A stretch of 64,000 bases of DNA, taken from assembly GCA_963931615.1 (NCBI GenBank), contig OZ007032.1, forward strand, positions 62,001 through 126,000. Reading direction: 5' to 3'. Of this stretch, positions 48,303 through 57,992 are shown one piece after another (position 1 is the first letter of the stretch; each line of letters starts with the position of its first letter). The position numbers and the translations under genes are program-made. Origin of the DNA: Coprenecus sp902388455. GTDB taxonomy: Bacteria; Bacteroidota; Bacteroidia; Bacteroidales; UBA932. The notes under the pieces were generated by a model. The model saw only the letters and a list, made by a program, of their open reading frames with translations, did no database searches and was not told the origin of the DNA.

Positions 48303-50930
48303 ATGACATCGAAAGAGATTAGAAAACAGTTCCTGGACTTCTTCGCCTCGAAGGGCCACAGGATCGTTCCCTCTGCCCCGATGGTGGTCAAGGGGGATCC
48401 CACGCTCATGTTCACCAACGCCGGCATGAACCAGTTCAAGGACTGGTTCCTCGGCAATACACCCATACTCTACCCGAGGGTGGCAGACAGCCAGAAGTGC
48501 CTCAGGGTAAGCGGCAAGCACAATGACCTGGAGGAGGTCGGCCACGATTCCTACCATCACACCATGTTCGAGATGCTGGGCAACTGGAGCTTCGGCGACT
48601 ACTTCAAGAAGGAGGCCATAGCATGGGCCTGGGAGCTGCTGACGCAGGTCTACAGGCTCGACCCGGAGCGGCTCTACGCCACGGTCTGCGAGGGCAGTCC
48701 CGAGGACGGACTGGGTCCGGACCAGGAGGCTCTGGATATATGGAGGCAGTATCTGCCTGAGGACAGAATCCTCTACGGCAGCAAGAAGGACAATTTCTGG
48801 GAGATGGGCGACGCCGGCCCCTGCGGCCCCTGCAGCGAGATACACATCGACCTGCGCGACGAGGCCGACCGCAAGGCTGTGCCCGGCCGGGACCTGGTCA
48901 ACCAGAGCGACCCCCTGGTAATCGAGATATGGAACCTCGTCTTCATCCAGTACAACCGCAAGGCTGACGGTACCCTCGAGCAGCTGCCCCAGCATCACGT
49001 GGACACCGGCATGGGCTTCGAGCGCCTGGTGATGGCCGTCAACGGCAACAAGAGCAACTATGACGGGGATATGTTCCAGGACATCATTGCGAAAATAGGT
49101 GAGCTCTCGGGACATAAGTACGGAACTGAGTCGGAGGACGTGGATGTCGCCATGAGAGTAGTCGCCGACCACATCAGGGCCATCTCATTCTCCATAGCCG
49201 ACGGTCAGCTGCCCTCCAACGTCAAGGCCGGTTACGTCATCCGCCGCATCCTGCGCCGTGCAGTGCGCTACGGCTACACCTTCCTGGGCTTCAACGAGCC
49301 TTTCCTGTGCCGTCTCGTACCGGTGCTGGTCGATGTCATGGGCGAGGCTTATCCCGAACTGGCCAGGCAGCAGGCTCTTATCGAGAATGTTATCCGGGAG
49401 GAGGAGGAAGCCTTCCTGCGTACCCTCGCCAAGGGTATCGGCCTGATCAACACTATCATGGAGCGCAATGCTGATACGAAGCGCATCTCAGGCAAGGATG
49501 CCTTCACCCTCTACGACACCTACGGTTTCCCGATCGACCTGAGCGAGCTGATAGCCCGCGAGCACGGATACAGCATCGACCTGGAGGAGTTCGAGGTCGA
49601 GCTGGGCAAGCAGAAAGCCAGGGCCCGCAACGCCGCAGCCGTGGAGGCCGGGGACTGGGTGGTGCTCACCGATACCGACGAGCACTCCTTCGTGGGCTAC
49701 GACCTGCTGGAGACCGACGTGCAGATAGTCAAATACCGCACTGTCAAGACCAAGGGCAAGGAGGTCTATCAGCTCGTCTTCGACCGCACTCCCTTCTATG
49801 CCGAGAGCGGCGGACAGGTCGGGGACTGCGGATACATCGTATCTCCTTCCGGCGAGAAGATCAGCATCGTCAATACTATAAAGGAAAATAACCTCAGCAT
49901 CCACATCGCTGACCGTATCCCCTCGGAGCCCGAGGCCGGATTCCACGCTGTGGTGGACGGACAGAAGCGTCAGGAGACGGCCAACAACCACTCGGCCACC
50001 CACCTCCTGCACCAGGCCCTGCGCTCCGTACTCGGTACCCACATCGAGCAGAAGGGCTCGTATGTCTGCCCCGCCTATTTCAGGTTCGACTTCTCCCACT
50101 ATGAGAAGGTCTCCCCGGAGAAGCTGCGCGAGGTGGAGAGGATGGTCAACCGTCTGATCCGTTCAGATTTCCAGCGCGAGGAGTTCCGCGACATCCCCAT
50201 CGCCGAGGCCAAGGCCATGGGAGCAATGGCCCTCTTCGGAGAGAAATACGGGGACAAGGTCCGCGCTATCCGTTTCGGAGACTCGATAGAGCTCTGCGGA
50301 GGTACGCACACCGCCTCGACGGGCCGTATCGGCATGCTCAAGATAGTCTCCGAGTCGGCTGTCGCCGCCGGAGTGCGCCGCATCCAGGCCGTCACAGGCA
50401 GCTACGTAGAGGACATGTTTGACGGAGTGGAGGACCAGATAGCGGCCGTGCGCTCCTTCTTTGAGAATACACCGGACGTGATCACGGCCATCAAGAAACT
50501 CGTGGCCGAGAACGATTCCTTCCGTCACTCCCTGGAGGAGGTGGCCCGCGAGAGAGCCGCCGCCCTCAAGAAGACTCTGGTCGAGAAGAGCGAGGAGACA
50601 CCTGCGGGAGTCCGTCTGTTCACCCTGACAGGAGTGTATTCGCCCGAAATTATAAAGGATGTGGCCTTCGAGCTGCGCAAGGAGAATACCCGTGCCGCTA
50701 TGGTGGCCGCCATCATGACTCCGGACCGCAAGCCCTCGCTGCTGATGATGTACACCGACGACCTGGTGGCCGCCGGGGCTCATGCCGGCAAGGACGTCAA
50801 GGCCGCTGCGGCCCATATCAAGGGCGGCGGAGGCGGACAGCCCTTCCTGGCCACGGCCGGAGGCAAGGACCCGGACGGTCTGATGGCTGCGCTGACCGCC
50901 ATGATCGAATCCGTCAACAAGATAGGTTAA
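48303..50930 (+). CDS. alaS: Alanyl-tRNA synthetase
   Basis: 875-residue class II synthetase. The catalytic core (residues about 1-240) starts MTSKEIRKQFLDFFASKGH with PTLMFTNAGMNQFKD, motif 2 HDSYHHTMFEMLGNWSFGDYF, followed by the tRNA-binding domain, the editing domain with the HxxxH and CxxxH metal ligands (HSATHLLHQALR; CGGTHTASTGRIG), and the C-terminal dimerisation domain with GGGGGQPFLATAGGKDP. ATG 48303 matches the family; an in-frame Met at 48273 adds ten unmatched residues. Highly biased codons. Confidence 0.96.
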   Translation: MTSKEIRKQFLDFFASKGHRIVPSAPMVVKGDPTLMFTNAGMNQFKDWFLGNTPILYPRVADSQKCLRVSGKHNDLEEVGHDSYHHTMFEMLGNWSFGDYFKKEAIAWAWELLTQVYRLDPERLYATVCEGSPEDGLGPDQEALDIWRQYLPEDRILYGSKKDNFWEMGDAGPCGPCSEIHIDLRDEADRKAVPGRDLVNQSDPLVIEIWNLVFIQYNRKADGTLEQLPQHHVDTGMGFERLVMAVNGNKSNYDGDMFQDIIAKIGELSGHKYGTESEDVDVAMRVVADHIRAISFSIADGQLPSNVKAGYVIRRILRRAVRYGYTFLGFNEPFLCRLVPVLVDVMGEAYPELARQQALIENVIREEEEAFLRTLAKGIGLINTIMERNADTKRISGKDAFTLYDTYGFPIDLSELIAREHGYSIDLEEFEVELGKQKARARNAAAVEAGDWVVLTDTDEHSFVGYDLLETDVQIVKYRTVKTKGKEVYQLVFDRTPFYAESGGQVGDCGYIVSPSGEKISIVNTIKENNLSIHIADRIPSEPEAGFHAVVDGQKRQETANNHSATHLLHQALRSVLGTHIEQKGSYVCPAYFRFDFSHYEKVSPEKLREVERMVNRLIRSDFQREEFRDIPIAEAKAMGAMALFGEKYGDKVRAIRFGDSIELCGGTHTASTGRIGMLKIVSESAVAAGVRRIQAVTGSYVEDMFDGVEDQIAAVRSFFENTPDVITAIKKLVAENDSFRHSLEEVARERAAALKKTLVEKSEETPAGVRLFTLTGVYSPEIIKDVAFELRKENTRAAMVAAIMTPDRKPSLLMMYTDDLVAAGAHAGKDVKAAAAHIKGGGGGQPFLATAGGKDPDGLMAALTAMIESVNKIG

Positions 50931-50949
50931 ACGGCATATACCCTGCTGA

Positions 50950-53409
50950 ATGAAGAAACTGGACCTCTTCCTGCTCAAGTCGTTCCTCGGCCCGTTCGTG
51001 ATGACGTTCTTCATCACCGTGTTCATACTGGTGATGCAGTTTCTGTGGCTGTATATTGACGAGCTGGTGGGAAAGGGTCTGAGTTTCTGGGTCATCATGG
51101 AGTTCCTGGGATGGGGCTCGGCGACTATACTTCCTCTGGCCATGCCGCTGGCTACCCTGCTGGCCTCCATCATGACATTCGGCAACCTGGGCGAGAACAA
51201 CGAACTGCTGGCCATGAAGGCGGCAGGTATCTCCCTCCAGAGGATATTCCTGCCCCTTATTTTCGTGGCCTTTGCCATCAGCGTGGCTGCATTCTTTGTC
51301 TCCAACAATCTCATTCCGCTTGCATACAAGAAGATATATGTCCTGCAGTACGACATAGCCAAGACCAAGGATGAGATAAAAATACCTACCGGCACGTTCT
51401 ACAACGGAATCGACGGATATTCTATCCGGGTAAATTCGCGCAACAAGGAGACGGACATGATGTACGGGGTGATGGTCTATAACCACACCAAGAACAAAGG
51501 AAACATCTCAGTGGCTGTGGCGGACTCAGGGCTTATCCGCTCGACGCCGGATAAGAAGGCACTGATATTTACGCTATATCACGGAGTCTCTTACGAAGAG
51601 GACAATACCCGGCAATACCGGGATACCACCTACAGACTCCAGCAGATCGAATTTGAGATGCAGGAGGTGGTCATTCAGCTGGAGAACTATGCATTCCAGA
51701 AATCGGATGATGAGCGTTACGGCAATGAGATAATGGCACGAAACCTGGATCAGCTGCGGCAGGACCGGGATTCCCTGGGCGCTCTTTACGACCAATCTCT
51801 GGTATCCCAGCGGGGGAAGATGGCCTATGGCATATCGCTCAACACTCCCCGTCAGCTGGATACTGTGGTCAACAAGGGGATAATGCAGAGCAATCAGAAA
51901 TTTCCTATCGACACCCTGTCGTGGGAGGATGCCCAGAGTGAGCTGGATGCCGTTCTGAATGCCAAGAAGGCTGTTCAGAAAGCGATTCAGACCGTGCAGA
52001 GCTATGACCGTGAGAACAACCAGTATACATTCTACCTCCGCCGTATAGACCTGGAGTCGCTCCGGAAGTTCACTCTTTCGTTTGCATGCTTTATATTTTT
52101 CTTCATCGGAGCCCCTCTCGGCGCCATCATTCGTAAAGGAGGACTTGGAACGCCGGTAATCGTCTCCGCACTCTTCTTTGTATTGTATTGGGTAGTGGAT
52201 ACATCCGGCCGTAAACTGGCCAGGGACGGAGCCATATCCCCCGAGCTGGGCGCCTTTATATCCTCGATGGTGCTGCTGCCTATAGGTGTATTTCTGACCT
52301 GGAAGTCCACCAAGGACTCTTCGATGTTCAATCTGGAGACATATCTTATACCTGTTAAGAAATTTTTTGCAAGACTGTCAATGAAAAAGAGTAAGGTGGC
52401 CGGAACTACGGACGGAATGTTGAGCCGTATCGGCCGTTCCAGGATAGTGTTCATGGGCACGCCTGAATTTGCAACAGGGCCTCTCCGTGCACTGGTGGAG
52501 GGCGGGTACAACGTGGCCGGAGTGGTCACTGTTCCCGACCGAAAGATGGGAAGAGGCCAGAAAACGGGCTTTTCGCCGGTTAAGGAATATGCATTGAGCC
52601 AAGGACTTCCTCTGCTTCAGCCGGAATCTCTCAAGGACGGGGAGTTTCTGGAGGCCCTGAGGAAATGGGATGCGGATATTTTCGTAGTGGTGGCTTTCCG
52701 CATGCTCCCCAAGGCGGTGTGGTCCATGCCGCCGAAAGGTACGTTCAACCTGCACGCGTCGCTGCTGCCGGCTTATAGAGGTGCCGCCCCCATCAACTGG
52801 GCTTTGATCAACGGTGAGACGCGGACCGGTGTCACTACATTCCTGCTGGATGAGCATATTGACACTGGTGCAGTCCTGTTCCAGGAGGAGGTGGAAATCC
52901 TGCCTGACGAGGATTACGGCTCTCTTTACGGAAGGCTGATGGATGCGGGCTCCGCCCTGGTGCTCAAAACAGTTGATGCTCTGTTGGACGGGACGGCCCA
53001 GCCTCGGATTCAGGACGATTCAGGACTGTCTCCGCTGCAGGCTGCCGCTCCAAAACTCAACCGGGATACCGGCCTGCTGGACTGGAACAGCAGTGCTGTG
53101 CATCTGCACAATCTCGTGCGCGGGCTTTCTCCCAGGCCCGGAGCTCACGGGACAGTCCTTCTGGACGGGCAGGAACTTGAACTGAAGGTATATTCCACAG
53201 CGGTCCTTTCTATAGATGAGGCTGCTGCTATGGGAGCCGCCGAGGACTTTTTCAATGCCGGACCTGGCGCGGTGTTTACGGATCACCGTTCCTGCATGCT
53301 CGTGAACTGCCCGGAGGGAGTGCTGTCCATCAAGGAACTGCAGGCTCCGGCCAAGAAGCGGATGGATGTCCGCAGTTTTCTCGCCGGATGGAGGGGCGGG
53401 CAGAAATGA
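50950..53409 (+). CDS. LptG/LptF-type permease fused in frame to methionyl-tRNA formyltransferase
   Basis: Single 819-residue frame joining two unrelated proteins. Residues 1-480 are a YjgP/YjgQ LPS-export permease: membrane segments near residues 15-35, 55-80, 100-125 and three between about 378 and 455, with a periplasmic domain between. Residues about 490-819 are a complete Fmt: SRIVFMGTPEFATGPLRALVE, HASLLPAYRGAAPINWA and LDEHIDTGAVL. Catalytic residues Asn600, His602 and Asp638 have the same spacing as in E. coli Fmt (106/108/144). No stop lies between. Internal ATGs at 52381 (Met478) and 52417 (Met490) could start a separate Fmt. The Fmt half would face the cytoplasm. Either a genuine fusion or one frame with an internal start. 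Confidence 0.82.
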   Translation: MKKLDLFLLKSFLGPFVMTFFITVFILVMQFLWLYIDELVGKGLSFWVIMEFLGWGSATILPLAMPLATLLASIMTFGNLGENNELLAMKAAGISLQRIFLPLIFVAFAISVAAFFVSNNLIPLAYKKIYVLQYDIAKTKDEIKIPTGTFYNGIDGYSIRVNSRNKETDMMYGVMVYNHTKNKGNISVAVADSGLIRSTPDKKALIFTLYHGVSYEEDNTRQYRDTTYRLQQIEFEMQEVVIQLENYAFQKSDDERYGNEIMARNLDQLRQDRDSLGALYDQSLVSQRGKMAYGISLNTPRQLDTVVNKGIMQSNQKFPIDTLSWEDAQSELDAVLNAKKAVQKAIQTVQSYDRENNQYTFYLRRIDLESLRKFTLSFACFIFFFIGAPLGAIIRKGGLGTPVIVSALFFVLYWVVDTSGRKLARDGAISPELGAFISSMVLLPIGVFLTWKSTKDSSMFNLETYLIPVKKFFARLSMKKSKVAGTTDGMLSRIGRSRIVFMGTPEFATGPLRALVEGGYNVAGVVTVPDRKMGRGQKTGFSPVKEYALSQGLPLLQPESLKDGEFLEALRKWDADIFVVVAFRMLPKAVWSMPPKGTFNLHASLLPAYRGAAPINWALINGETRTGVTTFLLDEHIDTGAVLFQEEVEILPDEDYGSLYGRLMDAGSALVLKTVDALLDGTAQPRIQDDSGLSPLQAAAPKLNRDTGLLDWNSSAVHLHNLVRGLSPRPGAHGTVLLDGQELELKVYSTAVLSIDEAAAMGAAEDFFNAGPGAVFTDHRSCMLVNCPEGVLSIKELQAPAKKRMDVRSFLAGWRGGQK

Positions 53410-54110
53410 GACCGCCGGTATCATACGCCATACTGTGCGACGGGGATTTTCCCGGCAATGCGGATGTCCGTGACCGTCTCCTTTCCAGCGACGTGGTAGT
53501 GTGCTGTGACGGAGCAGCTTCCTCGTTCATGCGTTTCCGCAAGCCTGAATTCGTGGTGGGGGATATGGATTCCCTGCCTGAGAATCTCAGAAATGAGCTT
53601 GCCGACCAGATGTTTCCTGTGGGGGAGCAGGAAAGCAATGATCTTTCCAAGGCCTTCCGCTGGATATGCTCCATGCTGAGGATCGGGAAGGGCAGGAGGC
53701 TTCCGGAATTTTCCATAACAGTGTTCGGGGCGACCGGCAAGCGGGAGGACCATACTCTCGGCAATATTTCCCTGTTGGCGGATTATGCCGAATATCTGGC
53801 CGGGAACGGGGTCCAGGGCCGGCTGTCGATGGTTACGGATTACGGGACATTTGTGCCTGTACTGGGCTCCTGCTTGCTGGAGCTGCAGGCCGGACAGGCT
53901 CTGTCGATATTCGCCTTTGATCCGGATCTGAGGATTGAGAGTTCCGGACTGGATTTTCCTACAGGCGGAGTGCGGTTCGATATGTGGTGGAAGGCGACTT
54001 TGAACCGGGCTTCGGGCGGTGCGGTTACTCTCATGTTCAATCATCCTGCCAAGGCTCTGCTCTATCTGCCTGGCTGGAAATGCATCCCGGACGGCATAAA
54101 GCAGATATGA
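53406..54110 (+). CDS. thiN: Thiamine pyrophosphokinase
   Basis: 234-residue enzyme that transfers pyrophosphate from ATP to thiamine. The N-terminal Rossmann-like part has CDGDFPGN, VVCCDGAASSFM and FVVGDMDSLPE (the metal-binding GDxDS), ESNDLSKAF and FGATGKREDHTLGNI; the C-terminal beta-sandwich completes the fold. ATG 53406 overlaps the fusion-gene stop by 4 nt (ATGA). A thiamine salvage role is likely since no thiamine biosynthesis genes are visible. Confidence 0.9.
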   Translation: MRPPVSYAILCDGDFPGNADVRDRLLSSDVVVCCDGAASSFMRFRKPEFVVGDMDSLPENLRNELADQMFPVGEQESNDLSKAFRWICSMLRIGKGRRLPEFSITVFGATGKREDHTLGNISLLADYAEYLAGNGVQGRLSMVTDYGTFVPVLGSCLLELQAGQALSIFAFDPDLRIESSGLDFPTGGVRFDMWWKATLNRASGGAVTLMFNHPAKALLYLPGWKCIPDGIKQI

Positions 54111-55072
54111 CTTTAAGACAAGTTTTCCGTGACTGGACCCTTCCGATAGCGATGGCCGCAGGTGCCGGAGGGTATTTCCTGTTCCATTTTGCCGGTTTTC
54201 TGGCGCCTCTCAAGCCGGCTGTGTGGGTCGGGGTGGAGGTCCTTACACCATCGTTGATTTTCATTCAGCTCTTTCTGACATTCTGTAAAATAGACTTCAA
54301 GGACCTGCGGCTGTCGCGCTGGCACTGGCTTATCATGGCATTTCAGGCCCTCTCGGCCCTGGCGATGGCGGCGGTACTGATATTCGTTCCGATGGACGGG
54401 ACTTACCGGGAGGTATTCGAGGGTGCGATGGTCTGTCTCATCTGTCCTACTGCCACGGCAGCAGCTGTGGTGACTGACAAGCTTGGGGGCAGTGCGGCCC
54501 GCATAACTGTTTACAATTTGATGTCCAATATCCTGGCAGCAGTATTCGTCCCCCTGGTATTTCCGCTGGTGGAGGTACACTCAGAACTTGGTTTCGCCGA
54601 GGCATTCCTGAAAATACTGTCGAAAGTCTTTCCGATACTCATCTGTCCCTTCCTGCTGGCTGTGATTGTGAAGTATATATGGCCGCGGGGGCATGATTTT
54701 TTCAAGGCGCACGCCGGAGTAGCCTTTTATCTCTGGGCCGTGGCACTGGCTCTTGCTGTGGGACAGACCGTCCGCTCGATGCACAACAGTACGGCTCCGG
54801 CCTTTGTCCTGTGGCTGCTGGCAGGGGTGGCACTGGTGACCTGCATCGTGCAGTTCTGGCTCGGCAAACGTACCGGCCGGCGTTTCGGCGATACCATCAC
54901 AGCGGGTCAGGCTCTGGGACAGAAAAATTCAGTACTGGCTATATGGATGGCTTACACTTACCTGACTCCGGTGTCATCGCTTGCCCCGGGTGCTTATGCG
55001 TTGTGGCAGAATATTTTCAATTCATGGCAGCTGTGGCGCAGGAATCATAGGAGGGAGAATAAAGATTTGTAG
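54107..55072 (+). CDS. Bile acid:sodium symporter (SBF)-like transporter
   Basis: 321-residue inner-membrane protein with about nine to ten predicted membrane segments (LPIAMAAGAGGYFLFHF, IMAFQALSALAMAAVLIFV, SNILAAVFVPLVFPLV and others). The VCLICPTATAAAVVTDKLGGS and TAGQALGQKNSVLAIWMAYTYLTPV segments match the two crossing-loop regions of the SBF/BASS superfamily. ATG 54107 overlaps the thiN stop (ATGA), and the longer frame upstream is shadow sequence of thiN. The position after thiN makes thiamine or a precursor a tempting substrate, but this is inference only. Confidence 0.8.
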   Translation: MTLRQVFRDWTLPIAMAAGAGGYFLFHFAGFLAPLKPAVWVGVEVLTPSLIFIQLFLTFCKIDFKDLRLSRWHWLIMAFQALSALAMAAVLIFVPMDGTYREVFEGAMVCLICPTATAAAVVTDKLGGSAARITVYNLMSNILAAVFVPLVFPLVEVHSELGFAEAFLKILSKVFPILICPFLLAVIVKYIWPRGHDFFKAHAGVAFYLWAVALALAVGQTVRSMHNSTAPAFVLWLLAGVALVTCIVQFWLGKRTGRRFGDTITAGQALGQKNSVLAIWMAYTYLTPVSSLAPGAYALWQNIFNSWQLWRRNHRRENKDL

Positions 55073-55129
55073 ATTATTTTTCTGCGTCATAAAAAGTTTT
55101 TGCTATTTTCGCGTTTTATTAGAGAAACT

Positions 55130-56125
55130 ATGCGCAGAAAATCTGATAAAGAATACATTCTCAACCGTGAGACGCTGGACTACGATGTGGTAGAACAGCC
55201 TTCTGAGTTCAGAAGGTGGTTTAAGACCATACTGCTTTATACTGTCTCCAGTGTGTCGGTGTTCATTCTCTCCCTCTTTCTCCTGACGGATGTCTTCAAT
55301 CTCAAGACTCCGGGGCGTATGATTGTGGAGAGGGATGCCCGCGAGTGGCATTCGAAGCTTGATCTTCTTCAGAGGCGTCTGACTGCTGCCTCTGCCTCGT
55401 TGGAGGAGATGGAACACAGGGACAATTCCCTCTACCGTTCCGTCTTCGGTATGGATCCTATCTCCGATGATATACGGAATGCCGGTTACGGCGGTGTGGA
55501 CCGTTATGCCGATATAAAGGAAAGAGACTTTACCGGCAGGCTGACTTCGGCCATGATGCTTTCGGACATTCTGCTCAAGAAGGCCTATATCCAGTCGAAG
55601 TCGTTTGATCAGGTGATGCTCGTGTCCGAAAGAGCGGCGGAGATGGCGGTCTGTGCCCCCACCATCCCTCCTGTCGATTATACCCATGTCCGTCAGGCTT
55701 CCGGTTTCGGTACCCGCATGGATCCCATACTCAAGGACCGTTACGGCCGTCATCTCGGAGTGGACCTGGCTCCCAAGTCCGGTAAGGAGGGAGAGCCGAT
55801 ATATGTCACCGGCAACGGCGTGGTTACGCAGGTCGGTTTTGATGCCGGCGGATACGGCCGCTATGTGCTGGTAGATCACGGATTCGGGTATAAGACCCGG
55901 TATGCTCACCTGAGTAAGGCTCTGGTAGTCAAGGGGCAGGAGGTTACGCGCGGTCAGATGATAGCAGAGATGGGCAATACGGGCCGTTCTACGGGCACCC
56001 ATCTTCACTATGAGGTCATCTACATGGGCCGTCATGTCAATCCGGTGAATTACTACAACAAGGACATCCTTCCCGAGGACTATGCTGCCATCATCGGTTC
56101 GTCCAATGAAAAACCCCTCAGCTGA
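55130..56125 (+). CDS. M23 family metallopeptidase (membrane-anchored)
   Basis: 331-residue peptidoglycan endopeptidase candidate. One N-terminal membrane segment (TILLYTVSSVSVFILSLFLL, residues about 33-52), a coiled-coil stretch (LDLLQRRLTAASASLEEMEH) and a C-terminal LytM domain with zinc ligands His and Asp in GRHLGVDLAP and HLHYE near the end; QASGFGTRMDPILK precedes. All catalytic residues appear intact. A paralog lies at 58.9 kb with the same layout, 2.8 kb downstream. ATG 55130 chosen; ten in-frame upstream codons overlap the promoter-like TATTTTCG at 55104. Confidence 0.88.
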   Translation: MRRKSDKEYILNRETLDYDVVEQPSEFRRWFKTILLYTVSSVSVFILSLFLLTDVFNLKTPGRMIVERDAREWHSKLDLLQRRLTAASASLEEMEHRDNSLYRSVFGMDPISDDIRNAGYGGVDRYADIKERDFTGRLTSAMMLSDILLKKAYIQSKSFDQVMLVSERAAEMAVCAPTIPPVDYTHVRQASGFGTRMDPILKDRYGRHLGVDLAPKSGKEGEPIYVTGNGVVTQVGFDAGGYGRYVLVDHGFGYKTRYAHLSKALVVKGQEVTRGQMIAEMGNTGRSTGTHLHYEVIYMGRHVNPVNYYNKDILPEDYAAIIGSSNEKPLS

Positions 56126-56156
56126 CAACAACATTTGAAATAAGATAAATTCAGTT

Positions 56157-57974
56157 ATGAGAAAAATTCTGTTCGTTCTTATTCTGCTCCTTCCCTGGAC
56201 CTGGAAGGCTGTTGCGGACAATGTCCCGCAGCAGAGGGCCGCGGAACAGGCAGCTGCGTTCTTCCGCAATGCAGCTACGGCCGGTATCTCGCAGACTTCA
56301 GCCCCGTCGCTGAAAATGATTTTTACCAGTGAGACGATGCCAGGCACTATGACGAGAACCTCGTCATCTGCCCCGGCTTTTTATGTGTTTGACAATGCCT
56401 CAGGTCCCGGATTTGTCATTATCTCCGGAGATGACGCGGCCATGCCGGTGCTGGGGTATTCGTTCGAGAATGAGTTCCCGGAAGGGAAAGTCCTGCCTCC
56501 CAACCTTGCATCGTGGCTGGAGGGCAAGCGTGAGGAGATAATAGCCCTGCGTGCCAAGGGCATACAGCCTTCATCCACAGCGGCCGGGGCATGGAGCAAA
56601 CCTGCCGCCGGAGATCCTGTGGTCGATATGGAGACTGCGTTGTGGAATCAGGACGAGCCTTATAACCTTCTCTGTCCCGAAATCGACAATACTCCGACCT
56701 ATACAGGATGTACGGCTACAGCTCTGGCGATTATCATGCGTTACCACCAGTGGCCTGAGAAAGGAACCGGTGTCCTCCCCGGCTATACTACCACTACATA
56801 CAGCTACAGCGTTCCCTCAGTTACCCTGGGGTACGAGTATGACTGGGAGAATATGCTCATGGAATATAGCTCTAATAATTATGATGATGCCCAGGCTAAT
56901 GCTGTCGCTACTCTCATGCGTGACTGCGGCGTTATGCTCGAGTCGGACTACGGTCCTTACGGCACTTCCGGAACGGGGGCTTATTCGTACACCGCAATTT
57001 ATCCTCTGGCTATGAACATGGGCTACGACAAAAGTGCCCGCTATGTACAAAGAGGCTACTATGAGGCTGAGGAGTGGTATGCAGTAGTGAAGAATGAGCT
57101 GGACTGCAACCGTCCGCTGCTTTTTACAGGATACAACAGCGAGGCGGGGCATGCATTTGTCCTGGACGGCTATACCGAGGACAATTACTTCAGTGTCAAC
57201 TGGGGCTGGGGCGGTATGTCCAACGGTTATTTCCTCCTGGACGCCCTTGATCCCAGCTCGCAGGGAGCCGGTGGTTCCAGCAGCGGATACAATCAGGGCC
57301 AGGGAGCCATCATCGGTATTCAGAAGGATGCCGGCGGAGAGTTCATAGAGGACATGCGTTATTCGACTTACAGCAACGGTACCTATAATTATGTAGGCCT
57401 TTCTGTAGATTCACCTGTAGAGCAGGGTAAGAGTTTTACTCTGCATGCCGGTCTGTTCGTGAATGCCAGTCCTTATGCCATCACCGGTGCCAATTTCATG
57501 TTTGCGGTGGTGGACGCGGACGGCAATATCGTACAGGAGCTTAAGAAGCTCAACTATAATGCAAATCTGGATATTAATTACGGATATGCCCTGGATTTGA
57601 ATGATTTGGTTATAAATGATCCCATACGTGTCGGCTGGCGGATACGCGGCTTCTTTACTACCAGCGTGACCACAGAGTGGACAGTCATCGGAGGTTCGGA
57701 GGGTACCGTCTGGGATCTCGTGATCTTCGATGAGTCCATGACCATCGAGGCCAATACCTCCCTCAGCTATGACAAGAAAGCGCAGCAGCTCCAGATGACG
57801 ACCCTGACGGATGTCACCGCGGTTATTCTGGATGCTGACGGGACAGAGGTGGCTTCTGGCAGTGCGTCTCAGGACGGCTCCCTGACTCTCGACACCTCCG
57901 GCCTTGAATCCGGGACCTACACTCTCAGACTTGAGAATATATCCGATACCAAGGAGATAACCATTTATCTTTAA
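56157..57974 (+). CDS. C10 family (streptopain-like) cysteine peptidase
   Basis: 605-residue secreted protease. Signal peptide MRKILFVLILLLPWTWKAVA, then an inhibitory-propeptide-like region (residues about 25-140), and the catalytic domain with Cys185 in TYTGCTATALAIIMRYHQWP, His332 in EAGHAFVLDGY and NWGWGGMSNGYFLLDAL. A C-terminal immunoglobulin-like part (TSLSYDKKAQQLQMT to the end) resembles secretion or surface domains. Family members include SpeB and the Bacteroides fragilis Bfp proteases. A BACON lipoprotein follows after 18 nt. Confidence 0.87.
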   Translation: MRKILFVLILLLPWTWKAVADNVPQQRAAEQAAAFFRNAATAGISQTSAPSLKMIFTSETMPGTMTRTSSSAPAFYVFDNASGPGFVIISGDDAAMPVLGYSFENEFPEGKVLPPNLASWLEGKREEIIALRAKGIQPSSTAAGAWSKPAAGDPVVDMETALWNQDEPYNLLCPEIDNTPTYTGCTATALAIIMRYHQWPEKGTGVLPGYTTTTYSYSVPSVTLGYEYDWENMLMEYSSNNYDDAQANAVATLMRDCGVMLESDYGPYGTSGTGAYSYTAIYPLAMNMGYDKSARYVQRGYYEAEEWYAVVKNELDCNRPLLFTGYNSEAGHAFVLDGYTEDNYFSVNWGWGGMSNGYFLLDALDPSSQGAGGSSSGYNQGQGAIIGIQKDAGGEFIEDMRYSTYSNGTYNYVGLSVDSPVEQGKSFTLHAGLFVNASPYAITGANFMFAVVDADGNIVQELKKLNYNANLDINYGYALDLNDLVINDPIRVGWRIRGFFTTSVTTEWTVIGGSEGTVWDLVIFDESMTIEANTSLSYDKKAQQLQMTTLTDVTAVILDADGTEVASGSASQDGSLTLDTSGLESGTYTLRLENISDTKEITIYL

Positions 57975-57992
57975 CCCTCAAACGCTGAATCA

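Noticed and set aside
48294..50099. Long minus-strand frames opposite alaS
   Set aside because: High bias of alaS codons leaves long open antisense frames; the protein sequences are low in pattern and alaS is certain.
55103..56347. 414-codon minus-strand frame opposite the first M23 gene and C10 start
   Set aside because: No motif; it covers the promoter region and two well-supported genes.
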